Below, in pieces: positions 1-14,700 of a DNA stretch of 64,000 bases (within the stretch, counting starts at the first letter, position 1; each line of letters starts with the position of its first letter). Source of the DNA: Strigamia acuminata (Eukaryota > Arthropoda > Chilopoda > Geophilomorpha > Linotaeniidae); the NCBI GenBank assembly GCA_949358305.1, contig OX442314.1, positions 17,415,060-17,479,059 on the forward strand, in the 5' to 3' direction. The translations under genes were made by a program, and so were the position numbers. The notes beneath the pieces were generated by a model, which did not search any database, was not told where the DNA came from, and worked only from the letters and a program-made list of their open reading frames with translations.

Positions 1-733
1 ATTTTATAATTTCCCGTGGTAGATTTATAAAATAATTTTTATTTATTAACCTGTTTATGGTTTTACCACGTGGTAGAATTCTCGTTTTACGAAGATGTTC
101 GATTTTTCTACAGAAAATCAAAATTAAAGTGAATATTTTTCACTTCTTGTGATTCTAATACAAGATCTTTATAACTAAATTTAGTTATGACTTAAATTTC
201 GGTCAAAACCTACTTTTCATTTTCATGCGCACAAACTTCCCGATCAATTTGCATTCAATGTGACCCCAACGAGCGGTGGTCCGCCCATCTGTCTAGTGGC
301 TCGCCCATCTGTCTAGTGGCTCTCAAGAACTCGCAAGCCGAAACAACTGGGCGACAGGGGAGATTGGGATGACGGAATCGGAACATGTTCGATTCGTCAG
401 TAATAGGAACGGATAAATTAACCATATTATCCGGGATGACGGGATCAGAAACATTGTTCGATCCGTCTGCGTATGTACCGTTTACGGTTGGATCCGAAGC
501 GGATAAAATTACCGGTCCGCCTGCGACGACAGGGGTATTCGCAAGGACGGGGTTCAAAAACAAAGCTTGTCCCAATATTTGGATCCGTTCCGCCTGTAAC
601 AACAGGGGCAATCGCCAGTGCGGGGCTAAAAAACAAGTTTTCCCGACTAATGGATCCGCTTCGCCTGTGACGACAGGGGATTTTGCCAGAACGAGGTTCA
701 AAACAAAGTTTGTCCTGATATTTGGATTCGTTC

Positions 734-1010
734 CGCCTGTAACGACAGGGGCATTCCGCTCCGCCTGTAACGACAGGGGCATTCCGCTCCGCCTGTAACG
801 ACAGGGGCATTCCGCTCCGCCTGTAACGACAGGGGCATTCCGCTCCGCCTGTAACGACAGGGGCATTCCGCTCCGCCTGTAACGACAGGGGCATTCCGCT
901 CCGCCTGTAACGACAGGGGCATTCCGCTCCGCCTGTAACGACAGGGGCATTCCGCTCCGCCTGTAACGACAGGGGCATTCCGCTCCGCCTGTGACGACAG
1001 GGGATTTCGC
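734..1010. repeat. 28-bp GC-rich minisatellite with a hairpin in each unit
   Basis: Nine head-to-tail identical units of the 28-mer gcctgtaacgacaggggcat + tccgctcc run from about 735 to 986, followed by a variant with gtgacgac. Each unit contains CCTGT-AACG-ACAGG, a 5-bp stem with a 4-base loop. Diverged single units recur from about 520 to 1160 at wider spacing (near 530, 590, 670, 1060, 1145), suggesting the array grew from an older dispersed motif inside the retroelement. Several ORFs open across it only because the repeat lacks stops; they are not counted as genes. Confidence 0.9.
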
Positions 1011-1350
1011 CAGAACAGAGTACAAAACACAGTTTGTCCAGACTATTGGATCTGCTCCGCCTGTGACGACAGGGGATTTCGCCAGAAAGGAGTACAAAAC
1101 ACAGTTTGTCCCGACTATTGGATCTGCTCGGGATCTGCTCCGCCTGTGACGACAGGGGAAGTCGCAAGAACGGGGTTCAAAAAAATAAAAATTTTTGTTC
1201 CGTTTACGGAAGTCGGAACGGATATATTAACCGTTCCGTCCGTAGCGATAAGGTTTCTTTGCGGTAAAACGACAACCGTTTCCGCCGGCTGTTTATCCAA
1301 CACATGTTAGAAAGCCAAGACGTCCAGCCAAGACGTTAGTGGTCAGCGGT

Positions 1351-1608
1351 TCAGGCACGGCGCCTGACCCAGCCACAGGAAGTACGCCAGTCTGCGGAAG
1401 AACGACGACCGTTCCCGCAGCAATCTGATTTGCAGCGATAGTCTGCATCAAACCGCGCAATTTCGTCGGTTAGCACATCTAGCCGCTGGTTCATCCTTCT
1501 CGGCGAAGGCAGCGGCGATTGTTGGTTCAAAGTTTGGACCGCGTGGTCAGTATTATCGTCATTGTCATTAATAATCGGGAAACCGATAACCTTAACGAAG
1601 GAATTCAT
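1351..1608 (-). pseudogene. possible ORF1 (gag-like) start of the DIRS-like element
   Basis: This short ORF opens about 180 bases inside the terminal repeat and is the first ATG frame after it. It has 85 codons. The middle contains a Leu/Asp/Glu-rich stretch (RLDVLTDEIARFDADY) that could form a helix. I recognise no domain. It stops at 1351 and other frames open further on through the minisatellite, so the original ORF has probably been frameshifted. It could also be non-coding leader sequence. Confidence 0.3.
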
Positions 1609-1818
1609 TTTATGTAACTATAAAAAACAATGATATTACAAAGGGGTTCGAAAAATATAACAATTTCTTTTGAAAAAGGTAGAAAAAACGATACTTATTG
1701 AAAATTTTCTCGTAGAGCAATTCGAACCTGACCGCGCAACCCGTTAGTAGAACCGGAAGTGACGTAACCCGACTAGTAGCGCCATCTCCTGTTTAGCCGG
1801 AGATTACAAAGAGTGAAT

Positions 1819-2789
1819 CATAAACCAACCAACCAACCAACCAACCAACAGACGACATTCACAATTTAAATGCAACGCAATTGTCCACTGCCTTCTGTTT
1901 GTTGGGAAATTTTTATTTCCAATTTAATTACTGATATGGGTCCAATCTGAAAGTCCATCTGCATTATTGTCTCATTTAATGAATGTTCAAGTAATATACG
2001 GTAATAATAGTAATAGCCTGCACCTAATGCCAATTGTGTGCGCCAATTTTTTTTGGGCAATTCAATGCTGCATGGCATTACAAACTGTATGTTTAATTTT
2101 GTTTAGCAATAATGTGTAGAATAAAAAGTCGAGTCAAGTGAAGCTTTTAGTTTAGTGACAATGTACATACAAAGACTCATCTAGTACAAGACGCAAATGA
2201 CAAAATGTTTGCATAATTTAAAACGCTGAGTTCAATTAAGTCCTCAAATACAAACTAGAGAATTCCAGCAATTCTCATTCCAGGAGATCATCGTTTAGGC
2301 CTATGGAGCAAAAGTTTAACATTATAGCATAATTACACTTTTATACATTTTTGAAAGTAAATCATCACAAGTTATTTATCAACACGTCTCATACTCATCA
2401 ACATTCACCATCGTATAAGCACAAACAGAAGCAGCGTAGGAATGTGACAACATAAATGGTTTCGTGTGGCAATGATTATATTACTTAAATATATCATTAT
2501 TGTTATTACGTTATTTTTCTTATCGTCATACTAATCTGCTAATACTATATAAAAGTTATTCTTTGGGCATTTTTAAAAAATGAGAACTAATTTTTTTTTT
2601 TAAATTTGCTTTTACATTTTAGACACAGGTACGTGTTCGTTAGGAGACACCTTCAAAATGGAACGGCTAAGATGCATATTCAGAAGTGAGTAATTTTCAG
2701 TTTCATTTTTTTTTTTGCACATTATTTTTCTTCGAGTGTCAACTGCTTTGGTATTCATCAATGCACTTCTCTTTGAACCTTTATCCTAT
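1819..2789. other. 3' flank of the Rap1GAP gene
   Basis: No coding exon was found here. The stretch starts with a short aacc tandem repeat (about 1830-1850) just outside the retroelement terminus. The rest is AT-rich and must include the 3' UTR of the minus-strand Rap1GAP gene, whose stop codon is at 2790-2792. I could not place a convincing polyadenylation signal. Confidence 0.5.
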
Positions 2790-5700
2790 CTATACGCTGG
2801 ACACTTCTCCACGTTCCTTCAGCAGACTTTTAAGCCGCGTCACTTCTTTATTAGACATGGATAAATCCGTTTGTAAGCGAATTTCTCTTTCTTTTAACTT
2901 CTTCACATCTCTTTGGCAGCTCTAAAATGTACGAAAAAGGAAATACAGTTTAATCCGAGTTGATTTTTCTTTTAAAGTAAATAATTATCACTGACCACAT
3001 TCTGCCTGAGCAAATCAAGTTTGTCGCACTTGAGTTTGTTTACCTCCAATTTGAGCGACTCGATTTGTTTCAATAATGCTACACGAATCAAATAAGAAAA
3101 TGATTATGAGTGTAATATGAATAAGTTGAAATGTTACCATCAGTTTCCATGGCAAAGGTACACCCACCCTCATCCAAGCAGAAACTGCACGACAAAGACA
3201 CACGCTTGTTAGGTGTCTCAGCAGATGACATGCTTTCCATGCCCGTATCAGAATCATCATTATGTACATATGCTACGTGTTCCAGCTCGATGCTGTTCAC
3301 GCTGGACGAATCAGATTCGGACATGGCCAAACGTGGAAACGTGTCACTAGAATTATAAAAAAAAAATTATAAAAAAAAAAAATCCAACCCTAACGTGAGA
3401 AACCTACCTAGTCCCTCTGTGAGGCGGAGTATCTGGACTAGAAACGGGAGTCGCTGGACTGCTGTTGGTGCGAAATGTTGATCGGACATTACTAGTTGAA
3501 TTCACATTATCCGATAACCTATTGCTTTCTCTGAAAGATTAAAAATAATTAATAAAAATAATTTAAAAATAGAAAAGAAAAAAATGTACTTTTTGCTTGA
3601 CGCTTCCAATTTGGACTGTGACAACCTTTTGTTAAGATTCTGGTTTTGAGGTGTTCTGTTATTCGAGGATGCCGTTTCCAATATGGGTGAATTGTTGTTA
3701 TTGGAAAGAGATCTCTTGGGCGGTACACGACTCGACAATGCTTTTCGCACCGTTTCGAGAAAGCGTGAGCTGCCTGTTGGTTCGGTCTTGGAACCGTCAG
3801 ATGAAGACTGGCCAGCGACTCCCCCGCAAAAGTCCCGAGTCTTCTGCTTCAGTTCCTCTACGAGAGACGTTAACAGAGCCGCGCGTGTGCGCAACTGCAA
3901 TAATTCAACAAAAACACTGTAGTACCAAGAAATGCTTAAAAAAAATTTTTTTTTTAAATCTTACCTCAAGTTTAGAAAATTTTTCTGCTTTATAACATGC
4001 AGTTTCGGCATTGATGAGCTTGGTGAGAAGAAATTCTCGAAATTCTGGTCCCCTTTTGAACACAGAAGGATTGGGCAGTGTAGGGCCAAAGAAGGGTACG
4101 TCATCTCTTGCAGTGACGCTCACTTTGTAGCGAGTGTTCGGACTGTTGGGATCGAGAACTTGGACCACAATGAAGGCGTGCAGGAAATGAGACGCAATCA
4201 TATCGGGAACGAATGGGGTGTTTGATTCTTGGAAAACAATAGCAACTATGTCGTTTCCGATATGCCGTTTTCTTTGCAACTGTTGCGGGTCTCCTTCTGT
4301 GTAAGGTAACAAAGTAGATACATGGAACATAAGCTCTCGTTCCCTGAATTTAATGAACACCGAGTCTTCGCCCGTTTGACCATACTGAATATCCAATCCT
4401 CCTCTGTAACTGTTCATTTAAAATTAAAAAAAAAAAATTAAATTGAAATTAAATAAAATAAATTTTTTAATTTTAATTTTTATTTTTATTTCATACCCTT
4501 TGAAGTCTTTTAGTTTTACGCGATCACCCAGCATATCTAAGAATTCATCCATAGCAGGACTGTGACTCATGTTTCCAAATAATTCCTCTTCTGTCGTCTG
4601 AAATTCAATTGACAATTTTTAATTCTCCACAAATGCGCGAAATAATTTTTATTTTTAAACTCACCTGACCGAATCTCTGATATATAATTCCGAATTTAAA
4701 AGTATTGACTAGAACATGTTCATCGTAATAAACTACCGTCTCGGAATTTCGAGGGAAAACAGACGGCATGAATTTTTCCACTGTTATGTCTTCATTTAAA
4801 AGCTTAAATTATGAAAACAGTAAATAAATTAGATCTGTCTAGATTCCAGACCAATCTCATGAAATTACACACCTTTGCCATCCGGGCTGGTGTAGGATTA
4901 TCACCCAAACAGGAGGACGGAACCAACTCATGAACTGTGCCGGATTTCATTCTTAATATTAATCTGTTATGTTCTTGTGACGATATAATTTCAGATTTGA
5001 CAGACAACATGAGCGGTCCGAGATTGTCATCAACAGCAAAAAAATTGCCGTGTTCCTTTAGAAAAAAAAATATATAAAAGTTAAGAGGGGGAAGAAAAGC
5101 AATTTAAGTCAGTGACAGATTCTGATGGGAATATCCATCACTTTCACTTACCCTTCCCAAAAAAAATCTCCGATAGCACTTGGCTGTTTCATCAATTTCA
5201 AATTTGGCTTTCCAATTGTGTTGAGGTACAATTGGATTCCCCTGACTGTCAAATGGACAGTCGTGTTCTAATCCGTCTACCCAGTAACCGCCTTTAGAGG
5301 GCAGAATGATCATTGGAAATGGCCCAGGTTTTTTCAGGATCTGAAAAATTAAAATATATAAAAGTTTAAGCATTATTATTATTTTTTTTATTTAAAAAAG
5401 CACTTTATTTTGCCTATTTTCGGTAAATATCAACATTTTTGCAGTCACACAATAATAAAATTTACTAAAAAAAAAAAGCACAGTATGGCCACTTTGCATA
5501 AATTGAACACTAAAGTTGTTTTTCTCTAAAAATGCATTTAAACTGAAATAGATATAAATAATTCATGCTGAAATTAAATTAAACTTCCCTAATCTATGTT
5601 GAAATAGAAGCAAAAAGGAAGCGAGACAAATGAAATGGAATTTTGCTACAGGAACAATTTCCCAGAGGGTAGACAAACGGAAAAAGTTGTTGTAAATTAA

Positions 5701-8700
5701 TTACAAAAGAATTTTAAATGGAATTTAAAAAGAAAGAAAAAAATAAACATTACGGCTGAACAATTACAACAATTTTTTTCACTGCTACTTCGAAGCTACA
5801 GTCTGACTGACACAAAGCAGAATTAATCAAGAGAGAATTGTCAGATTCTGCTCTAGGGAAAGGAGTTGGGGTTACCTGACTAGGGGGGAAAGTTCCAAGG
5901 AAATTTGTCCAGTAGCTTTTCAACTGTAATGGAAAGGAACAAAAATGTCTCACGTTTAATTCTTCAATTGCATTGAGTGTTTGATTTGATACAATTACAA
6001 CAATAAATTATTATTCATCAGTGGCCATTTATCGATTTGTTTTAATGCAATCAATCAAATTTTAAGTGAGTATTTATTAGTTATGAGGTAATGGCAAGAT
6101 TTACACTGACCTCTTCTATGGTTTCACAAGATTTCTTGTCCTCAATATCATTTTGTGAAGTCTGAAAATTAATTTTGCAAAGAAAAATCATTAGTACTTC
6201 GTAAAATGTAAGCAAAACGTGTAATTTTCTTGTTAATTCTCATGTGCGATGTACTTACTTGTGAGAAATAGGCGGGCAACACGCACCTTTGGTCATCCAG
6301 CCTACTGTTCTGCAACTTCTCCAAGAGCTCAAAGAGGTCATGTGGGCCCTATGTGAGAAACGAAGCGTCACAAATTAATTCAGCAGCTGCATATGCACTT
6401 GGCTCCCAATGGAATATCATTAGATGCCATTGGTGCTCAGTTCTCACTCCATCTTTCACTAATCAAACAATTATTCCCCCAAGGAAATAAAAACATCTGC
6501 AAACACAAGTTGTTTCATTAAACAACAATTAAAAGCAGAAACACAAATTTGCTTAACCCGATTTCAAACTTTAAAAGAAAATTAATATTTGTACTATTAG
6601 TCATGGTGAATAGGTTTCTAGCATAAACCACATTTATTTCTCGAATTATTCCAACATGTCGAATTCTATTTTAAATTTCTAACCTTAATTTTTTCTGATT
6701 GTGCTGTCTCCTGCTCGTGGAGTGGAGTTGGGGGATAATGGGATTGGCAATACAGTTGACCGTCCATGGTTTGTTTCCTACAAATAAAGTGTAACAAAAT
6801 AAATATTAAACTTTTTTGAAATGAGAAAACAATAAGTAAATTAATCCACAGATTTCACACTTTCTGTCCACGTCCAAAGCCTTAAATTACAACTCCAGCT
6901 TTAGACCACCGAATCAAAATTCAAATTAACTAAAATGTTTACCACTGACCCATTAAAAATAGAGCACATTATGAAATGTGCTTGACCTACTACTGTTACT
7001 CTACAATTTTTACTAATGGTCCTTTTTAGAACTACATTTTCTATGAAAATCGTACAAAAATGCACTGGTAACCAGGCATGTCGGAAAAACAAAACATAAA
7101 GGAGTTACTAGTGCATTCCAAACCCCTCAGCCTTGGGCGGCAAATAAATATACAAAAAAAAATATATTAAAAATACTATTAAAAAAAATACCTTACTCCC
7201 CTGTATTAAAAATAGAACAAATTTTTATAAAAAAGAAAAAAATTTATTTCCTGAATAACTTCAAATTAAACTCCCACACGTTTCCCTCAAACAAAACTAT
7301 TTAAGAAACATGTATTCTTTATTCAGATACACGTGCATGTAGTAAAATATCGACGAAAATAACCACAAAACGAGACCTTTGTACGAAATAATAACTAATA
7401 ACGTTTCCCGTTCTTCTGTGCTTGAAAAATCACAATATGAGGGCAGAATTTATGCGGTTAACAAAAAACTCCATTGCACAACCACAACAAACTTGCTGGG
7501 GAAATAAATATCCTTTCAGAATTTGGAGAATTTCCACCTCAAATATAAATGTTAAATGAAGAAGAAGAAGAAGGAGGAGGAGAAGGTCTTGCATTATGTA
7601 ATAAAGATACACCTGAGATAGAAAATCTAAAACTCGCCAAGGTGACCTCAGCAATCATGACGTAAATATACGCGCACAAACACACGCCGTGTGATGTTTA
7701 TGAAAATTGATGCGGTTAAGTTTTAACAGTCTTAAATTGTCACCGTCTGCGTCTGAAACCATTACTCATTCAAGCATTCACAGTCAGGCCACTATTTTGC
7801 AGTTATTGGCTTAAGGTCAAGCGTTGTATTCCAAATAAAACGATCCTATTGACACAAGTAACTTAACGCATCCTTGAAATTAGATTAAAGAATAAAAAAA
7901 ATCTATCTGTGAAATGACTCCATGTTTTGTTAAAGAGGAACTGGAAGGGGCACCGGGCACCTAACCTGGGTGGAGAGTAGTTTACCTTGACTTTCAATTC
8001 AGGTAAAGCTAAGGGCAGATTTATTCTTTCACCATTTTCGTATAGCCTAAGCTTAAAAACCGTGTGCGAGGAAGAATTTTCCTACGCCCTTTAACTTGTG
8101 TCAGATAAAACTTGTTCGGGAGGAAGGCAGGTTTGTAACTGTGATGAAAGATTGAGTAGGTGGCAGGTGAATTAAATTAACCAATCGGCTCGGACGAAGC
8201 GGGTTTAAAGATCACAGATGAGCAGGAAGTGTTTTATTCATTACAAACCAATTTATCATGAAATAACGGTAATCAATTTGATTCGAAAATGACTTAATGA
8301 CTCGAAATTGACTTTTTTTCCTCCAAAAATAAATTTGAGATTAGTTTTTTTTCTTGTAAAGTTAATGCGGAAATGGTCATTGGCTGTAATTACCCATTGC
8401 TTATGTTGATTTTCGATGGAGTACTCGAATAAACTCGTCTAAAAGGCAAAGTTTCAGCCTTTGATGGCTAGTAAAATGTTTATAGCCATAACAACATCAA
8501 TCCACACTTTAGCTGGAGTCGTTAACCCAATTTTTTCCAAAATAATTCTCCATAATTCCTAGTATAAAATAGTCGAAATATAATATTCAAAATTTTCCAA
8601 AAGCTTGTTTCCCACGGTAATGTCCCCCCAGATACGTAAACTTGCTCAAACTTGTACCGAGGACAGGTGGTCAGGGTCAAAGGGGCTCCAAGTGGGGTTC

Positions 8701-11700
8701 GCAGACATCCATTCACAATCCCGAACAAACTAACCCGACACAAAAGAAACTTGAGCAACAGGGAGGAAAAGTAAGAGAACCCCAGGGGGTCTACGACGTA
8801 GGTGGAGGTACAGTGGCGAGCACTTAGGGAAAATCCACACCTTCACTCACACACCCCTTAAAAAAAATCGCATTTCAATTGCAGGAAATTTTCATTCTGC
8901 AACCCGAAACCCCTTCTATTAATTTGAAGAGAAGGGGCCTTTTAGTTTGCGAAACATGGAATTAAGTGGCAACCCATGTAATTTTGAAACCTTGGATGTA
9001 ATCCAAGTACAAAATGAAATCACATCCCTCGCGCGAGAAGAGTTAAAGCAGCGAGTTCAAAACTCTTCAATTGCATACAAAGCATTAATTAGAAATGTCG
9101 GATGTCATTTTCTACAAGGAAAGAGTTCATGGTCCCCCGTTTAGTAAAAATTTCATTCACGAACAGTATGTTTACATCGAAACGTGTCTTGTCTGGACAA
9201 ATAACCCTATCCGTGTAATGGCAGGCAGCGAATAAATCCCGGATGTTTTCTTTTGTTTCTCCCATGTTTTTATGGCCGACCTAAGCATTTTCTTCGTCAT
9301 ATACATCTATCCTACTCTGCAGTAGACAAAGCCCGCAATTGGCTCGCTGCAAAAGAGTCATTTTCTGCACTGCTGCTCACAAAACTCATTAGTTTTTCAA
9401 CTCGATATACGAAATAAAGGGAAAATGAGGGAAAACTCTGGAGAGGAGCAATGGCCGAAAACTTGTCTTTCTGTTTTAGACAAACGGTTTTGTTTACTTT
9501 AATCTTGTTTTATGACTCGACAAGAAGATGAAAAAAGAAAAAGAAAAAAAAAACACACAAAAACACAAGAATAAAAAGAATAAAAAGATGGAACGTGCAT
9601 ATTCAAAAGAATTAAAATTGCGTGATCATTTCAGGAAAGTCATCAAAACATAATAATAAACAATTGAGAAAGGAATGTTAAGAAAACAATAGATGACGCA
9701 CACACAAAATACAGCAGCACCTGCAGACGATCTATATGTCTTGATACGAACCACACCCGTTTCGCTAATTGCGCGGAAATGCGAATGAGCAGCCAAGGTT
9801 GCAATCGCAACTAGCACTTACTAAACACGTGGTGGGCATCAGGGCATTATCTACTTTACCTAGAAATGCTATTAAAATAGGTAAGTAAGGTAAAGTGTGA
9901 AATAAAAAGAAAATAAATAAATATGCATGTGCAAAACCAGTAAAAATGAAACGTTCAGATTATATTATCATTCATTACTTTTTTTCCCTCCGCTTTAAAA
10001 ATGAAAAGTACGTATTTAAAACAAGTTTTGGTGAATATTTTAATACCTGAATGCGCGCACGTGTCTAAAAAATTGTAATGGAGATAAAATATGTTGAGTC
10101 GTCAGAATTTTCTGCGATTTAAAATTCAAACGAATTAAGATAATAAAGTTAGGGGTATGAAGAAAGGATTTAAGGAATCCGAGGTGTGGTTTCAGGCGGA
10201 GTGAACGAACGCAAGCAGGTAAACTCAGAACCTGAATTACATTTGAAAAAAAAAAGAAGAAAAAAAAAAAGTGCATCGTATAAATATAGAGGTAAACGGA
10301 AGAGATGCTACGTGAATTCACGTTACGAATTGTAACCACAACCCTTTAGGTTATAGTGACCCAAATTAGAAACTAAGACGAAATCACTCTAGGCCAAATA
10401 GTGTATAATTAAATCAGTGATCTTAACTTGGGTTGTTTGAACCTCATTTTGAAGAAACTCGAAACGTGGCTTTAATTTTAATTTCCTTCCAAATAAATCA
10501 CGATTTTAGCTAATTATTGAGGAGATTGTACGAAATCTAGGTCTAAAATTTGTATGTAATTTATGGTCTAAGTAAAAAGATTTCCTTTTAAAATAAAAAA
10601 TAAAATAAAAAAATTAATTTAATTTAAGATCTAGAAAAACAATACAGTATTCGCTTCCTTCCGTCTGCATTACGCTTGCAAGTAATTCAACATAAATAAC
10701 TAAGTAATTTATTTATAAATAATTAATTAAGTTGGCTACTGCGGAATGTTTCATTTTATTGATATCAAATGGATTCTTATTGGCTCGAAGAATCACTTCC
10801 TGCATGACCTCAGATCAACGCAAATTATAAATCATTATTTTAAATCTCTTACTACTCGTATTTGAAGAAAAAAAATCATTAAATATTAGTATTTGCTTTT
10901 TAAATCGGCAGTTGCAAAAGGGAGTGTTTGCAGATTTCCTTCATTTTTACTGCTGGATGAAGTGAATCTGGTTTTTGTTGGATTGAATATCATCATCCTC
11001 GGTGTCATTTGAAGACTTTTTCAGATAAATTGAGGTTAAGGAATAACCAAGGAATCTGTTCATCTCAGGGGTAACCACCTTTCATCGTGAAGACCAAACC
11101 CAAATATACAAAAAATTGGAGAAATTAAAAAAAAAAAAATCGGAAAAGTAGGTTTTCGACTTTAAAAATAAGGTTCACATTATATTGAGTAGTTTTAACC
11201 CAAATCAACAACCTGCCCAGAAATAAATTGCTCCACTTGTTGCTAGGCAACAATAAAAAAAATACAAAACCTTTCTCTTAATTTCAACATTAATCAATAT
11301 GAAAAATCGCCATTTTCTCACATTCCCACCCGAAAATCAAAAAATAATAAAAAAAAAATCTGATTTTTTTTTCCTTCAAATGCAATTGAATCTATGCAAT
11401 TGAATTCCATACCCTGGAAACCTTTGACTCAAACGAGAATGTTTATTGGAAGACCTCAAAAATGTTGATAACTTTTCTTCCTTCCTCAGCTTCGATTCCA
11501 AATGGACTACACTTTATATTTTTAACTCCATCTTTACCCATTCTTTATTTCCTTCCTTCCTTCCTTCCTTCCTGGATTTGGGTGGTTCATGTTTATACCA
11601 CGCTTCTGAAAACGCAATGTGAAACTTAACACGCCAAGTTTGTTTCTTTCGCCGCTGCTGACCCGTTCCGTATGGACGCCTCCCCACAAACCATTGTAAT

Positions 11701-14700
11701 CTACAATACAATAGCTACCGTCCACCCACGCATTCCTTACACCACAAACGGTCAACAGAAATTCCACACGGAACCTCACGACCGCAAATTACTATTTAAA
11801 CACCACGAAACCAAACCAAAACAAAACAAAAAATAAAAACACGAAAAAGTTGGACAACATACCTCAAGAAACGTCTGGAAAGAGCCAGGACCTTTTCCCT
11901 TTGCTTTTCCAAAGCCTCCTCCAATCCCAAGTCAGGAAGCAACGACTCCAACAAATGTATTTTCAACATGTTGTGACACAGGAAGACAACAAATGCTACG
12001 CGAAATGTCGAGCAATCCGTGAGACAAAACGAGCCAACATTCTTCGGTAGGAAAAATCCAGGTCACTTCAATCCGAAGACAACAACAACAAAAACAGCCA
12101 ATCACTCGATAATAAAAATGTCCTCTCTTTTTTCACCCCAGCCTGATCGTCTATTTATGGCAGTGGTCAAGGATTGTGGTTACTCAAAAGCACACCTCGT
12201 GTTGCAGACGCACCCCCTCGACTAGAGAAACGCAGTGCGGCTTGGGGAGGGGATCTACCAACCGCCACTCACAAACGGAATAGTCCAATGCAGCCGCCAG
12301 AGGAGAGTTACGCAGTCCACGGCATGCGGAACGCGGATAGGCCAATCCTACAAACTCACCTGAGTTCTGACCGGCCGAGTCCAATTTCAAACACAAAGGG
12401 ATGGGATAAAAAAAATAAGACAGTTCATTCAAATTTTATATCTATCTTTTAATCAATTTAATTTTTTTTTAAATTTCTCAAAGTTCATCAAGGATGAATC
12501 AATTTTTGCTTTGTTTCACCTTTAATTTCTACATTTAATCATATCGTTAAGTGAATCACACTTGTTAGTGGGGAAAAAAAGTTTGTATTTTTTTCAAAAG
12601 CGTTTCAACCTTGCTAAGACGAAATAAATTGATGTCTCTAATTGGCTCCGGAATAAAAGACGGTTGGACACAAAAACTCGTCCTTAGTGAATGCTGAATA
12701 TTCAGTGAAGTAAAAATAAAAACGAAAACCAGATTTTTTAAAAAAAAAAGTCGCCGAAAAAAAAAGTGCACGAGCAGGAAGTAGTCAATTATATACAATA
12801 CTGGACTTTCTTTCTTTCAGTCCCCATGTATGTTGTTTTCCGCACCACTGATTTCACGAATTTCTTGCCTACCTTTTACTCAAATGTCACTAAACCATTG
12901 ATTAAATTAAACCACAGGCATTGACCACAAGTAAAACCATCATTTCATCATTGAATTAACTCAAAGTAGGTTTGTAGCGCCACCAAGTGATGAAAGTAGC
13001 AATTAATAAAATGCGTGCTCGCATTTGTGTGTCAATCAAAACACATTTAAAATATAATTTATTCATTTCAAACAACCACTAATTTTATATCTTGGAATTT
13101 AACCTTGATTCAAACTTTCCCCCTCTTTTTAACAGCGAGGGTAATCAATTTCAGGTATGTGAACCACTTAAATTCCATACAATATTTCCCATTGTCTATT
13201 TCTCGAGGCAAAACAACTTTAACACTGATTTCCAGCAAATTCTAATAAATGCAATTATAAATGCCAAAAAAATGATATACCTGTCAACAGTAATAATCAT
13301 TACGCATTAATTTTCTTGCAAAATCTGCTAAAGAAACAACGTATTGATTGGACATTAAATTGACAAAAATTCCTCGATAATATAGTGATCAGGATCGCCG
13401 CCTATTACAGTATTATTGGCTTAAATGCTAAAGTAGGCGCCAAAGGGAGCAAGGAATGGTGGTGGGAACTGCCTGTGGCACGAGATAGAATTATAGGATG
13501 CCAGGTGAGATGGGTAAACGAATAAGAAGTCCAAAAGGAGGGGCAGTTGGACACCAAATCTACCCATTCAATTCATTACGGCTAAACGAAATGTTTTTCT
13601 TTTCACTGTGGCAATTTTTCACCGCTGTAACAAGATGGAGATCTTGATACTTCACACTATACATGAAATAAACAAATCAGAAAAAGCTGATGAATATTCA
13701 AAAAGCGGGACCCCACCCTGCATCCAAGTAAGGCAAAGGGTTGACGAGACCTTGAAACTCAGTTCACACCTGCTAAAATTGGCAATTTCGCTTTTATTTC
13801 TCCGAAACTAAATGCTGTTAAGAACAATAATAATCCAAATAGTTCCTCATGGGCTAGTTTGGATGACACAAATGGCTTTTAAAATTCTTTTTTTTTCCTC
13901 GTCTTTTCTTCCAATGTGGTATCAAGCTCACAGAGACACTTCATAAAAACATCACGACCAATTTATTTCACATTTTCCAAGTTATAAAACAAGACACCGC
14001 AAAATAAGGACAACTGCGCATGCTCATTGCAATTAGCGACATCTGGAACTCAAACCACCCTTAATATTGTGTACATAACGAACACCTAATATTTTTCCCA
14101 CACATTTCGAAACATATTAACCCACTTGTAACAAATGTAAACATAGCCCAACACCAGATACAACTTTCTTTTTTCCAAACCGCACGAAACATTTACTTAG
14201 AAACATCTTTGCGTTGCACTAACTCAATTTTGTTGCCGCCCAATTTTATTTGGTGGACCCACCACTGTGGTAAATGCACAGCTGAAGGATAACAAGTTTA
14301 ATTCTGACAATTACTGTACTTCCAACTCGAGAACCTTGATATTAAATTTACAAAGAAAGGAAAACTCAAATCGAGGCGCAAGGAGTGGATGAAATCAACT
14401 GATGCATCTTTTATTTTTTCCTGAAGTGGAAACCGATTAGATTAGGACTGAATGATAAATTCACCCACACCCAGCGGAAACAAGCCTCGGTTGGTTTACT
14501 GTGTTTAGAATGGTTCCTCCTTCATCGTTGGGTGCATGTTGCACAGTTTCCTGCGGGGGCGATCTCCTCCCTTTCCTTTAAACCAACTCTCTCTCTCTTT
14601 TTTAATTTTTAGCTTTAAAAATTAAGGATGAATAAGAAGACAGCCCCAGGAAATTTATGGAGATTCCATGGTCACACACACGCTCGAAAAAAATACTAGT

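Larger units (their letters stand above)
1..1818 (-). mobile_element. DIRS-like retroelement fragment, 5' end
   Basis: The 34 bases at 1785-1818 (beginning tctcctgtttagccggagat) recur as a perfect reverse complement at 38316-38349, next to a tyrosine recombinase remnant. Inverted terminal repeats plus a tyrosine recombinase are the hallmark of DIRS-type retroelements. Reading leftward on the minus strand from the repeat there is a leader and then an 85-codon ORF (1608 to 1351, start MNSFVKVIGF), probably the beginning of a gag-like ORF1. After that come disrupted frames and a GC-rich minisatellite. The element runs off the window start, so its reverse transcriptase cannot be seen. The DIRS assignment is inference from the two fragments; the shared repeat is directly visible. 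Confidence 0.55.

Noticed and set aside
734-1010. CRISPR-like array
   Set aside because: The 28-mers are directly adjacent with no spacers, and the DNA is a eukaryotic nuclear genome.
255-1167. Overlapping minus-strand ORFs of 280 and 240 codons
   Set aside because: They run through the 28-bp minisatellite in different frames and exist only because the repeat has no stops; no domain is visible.
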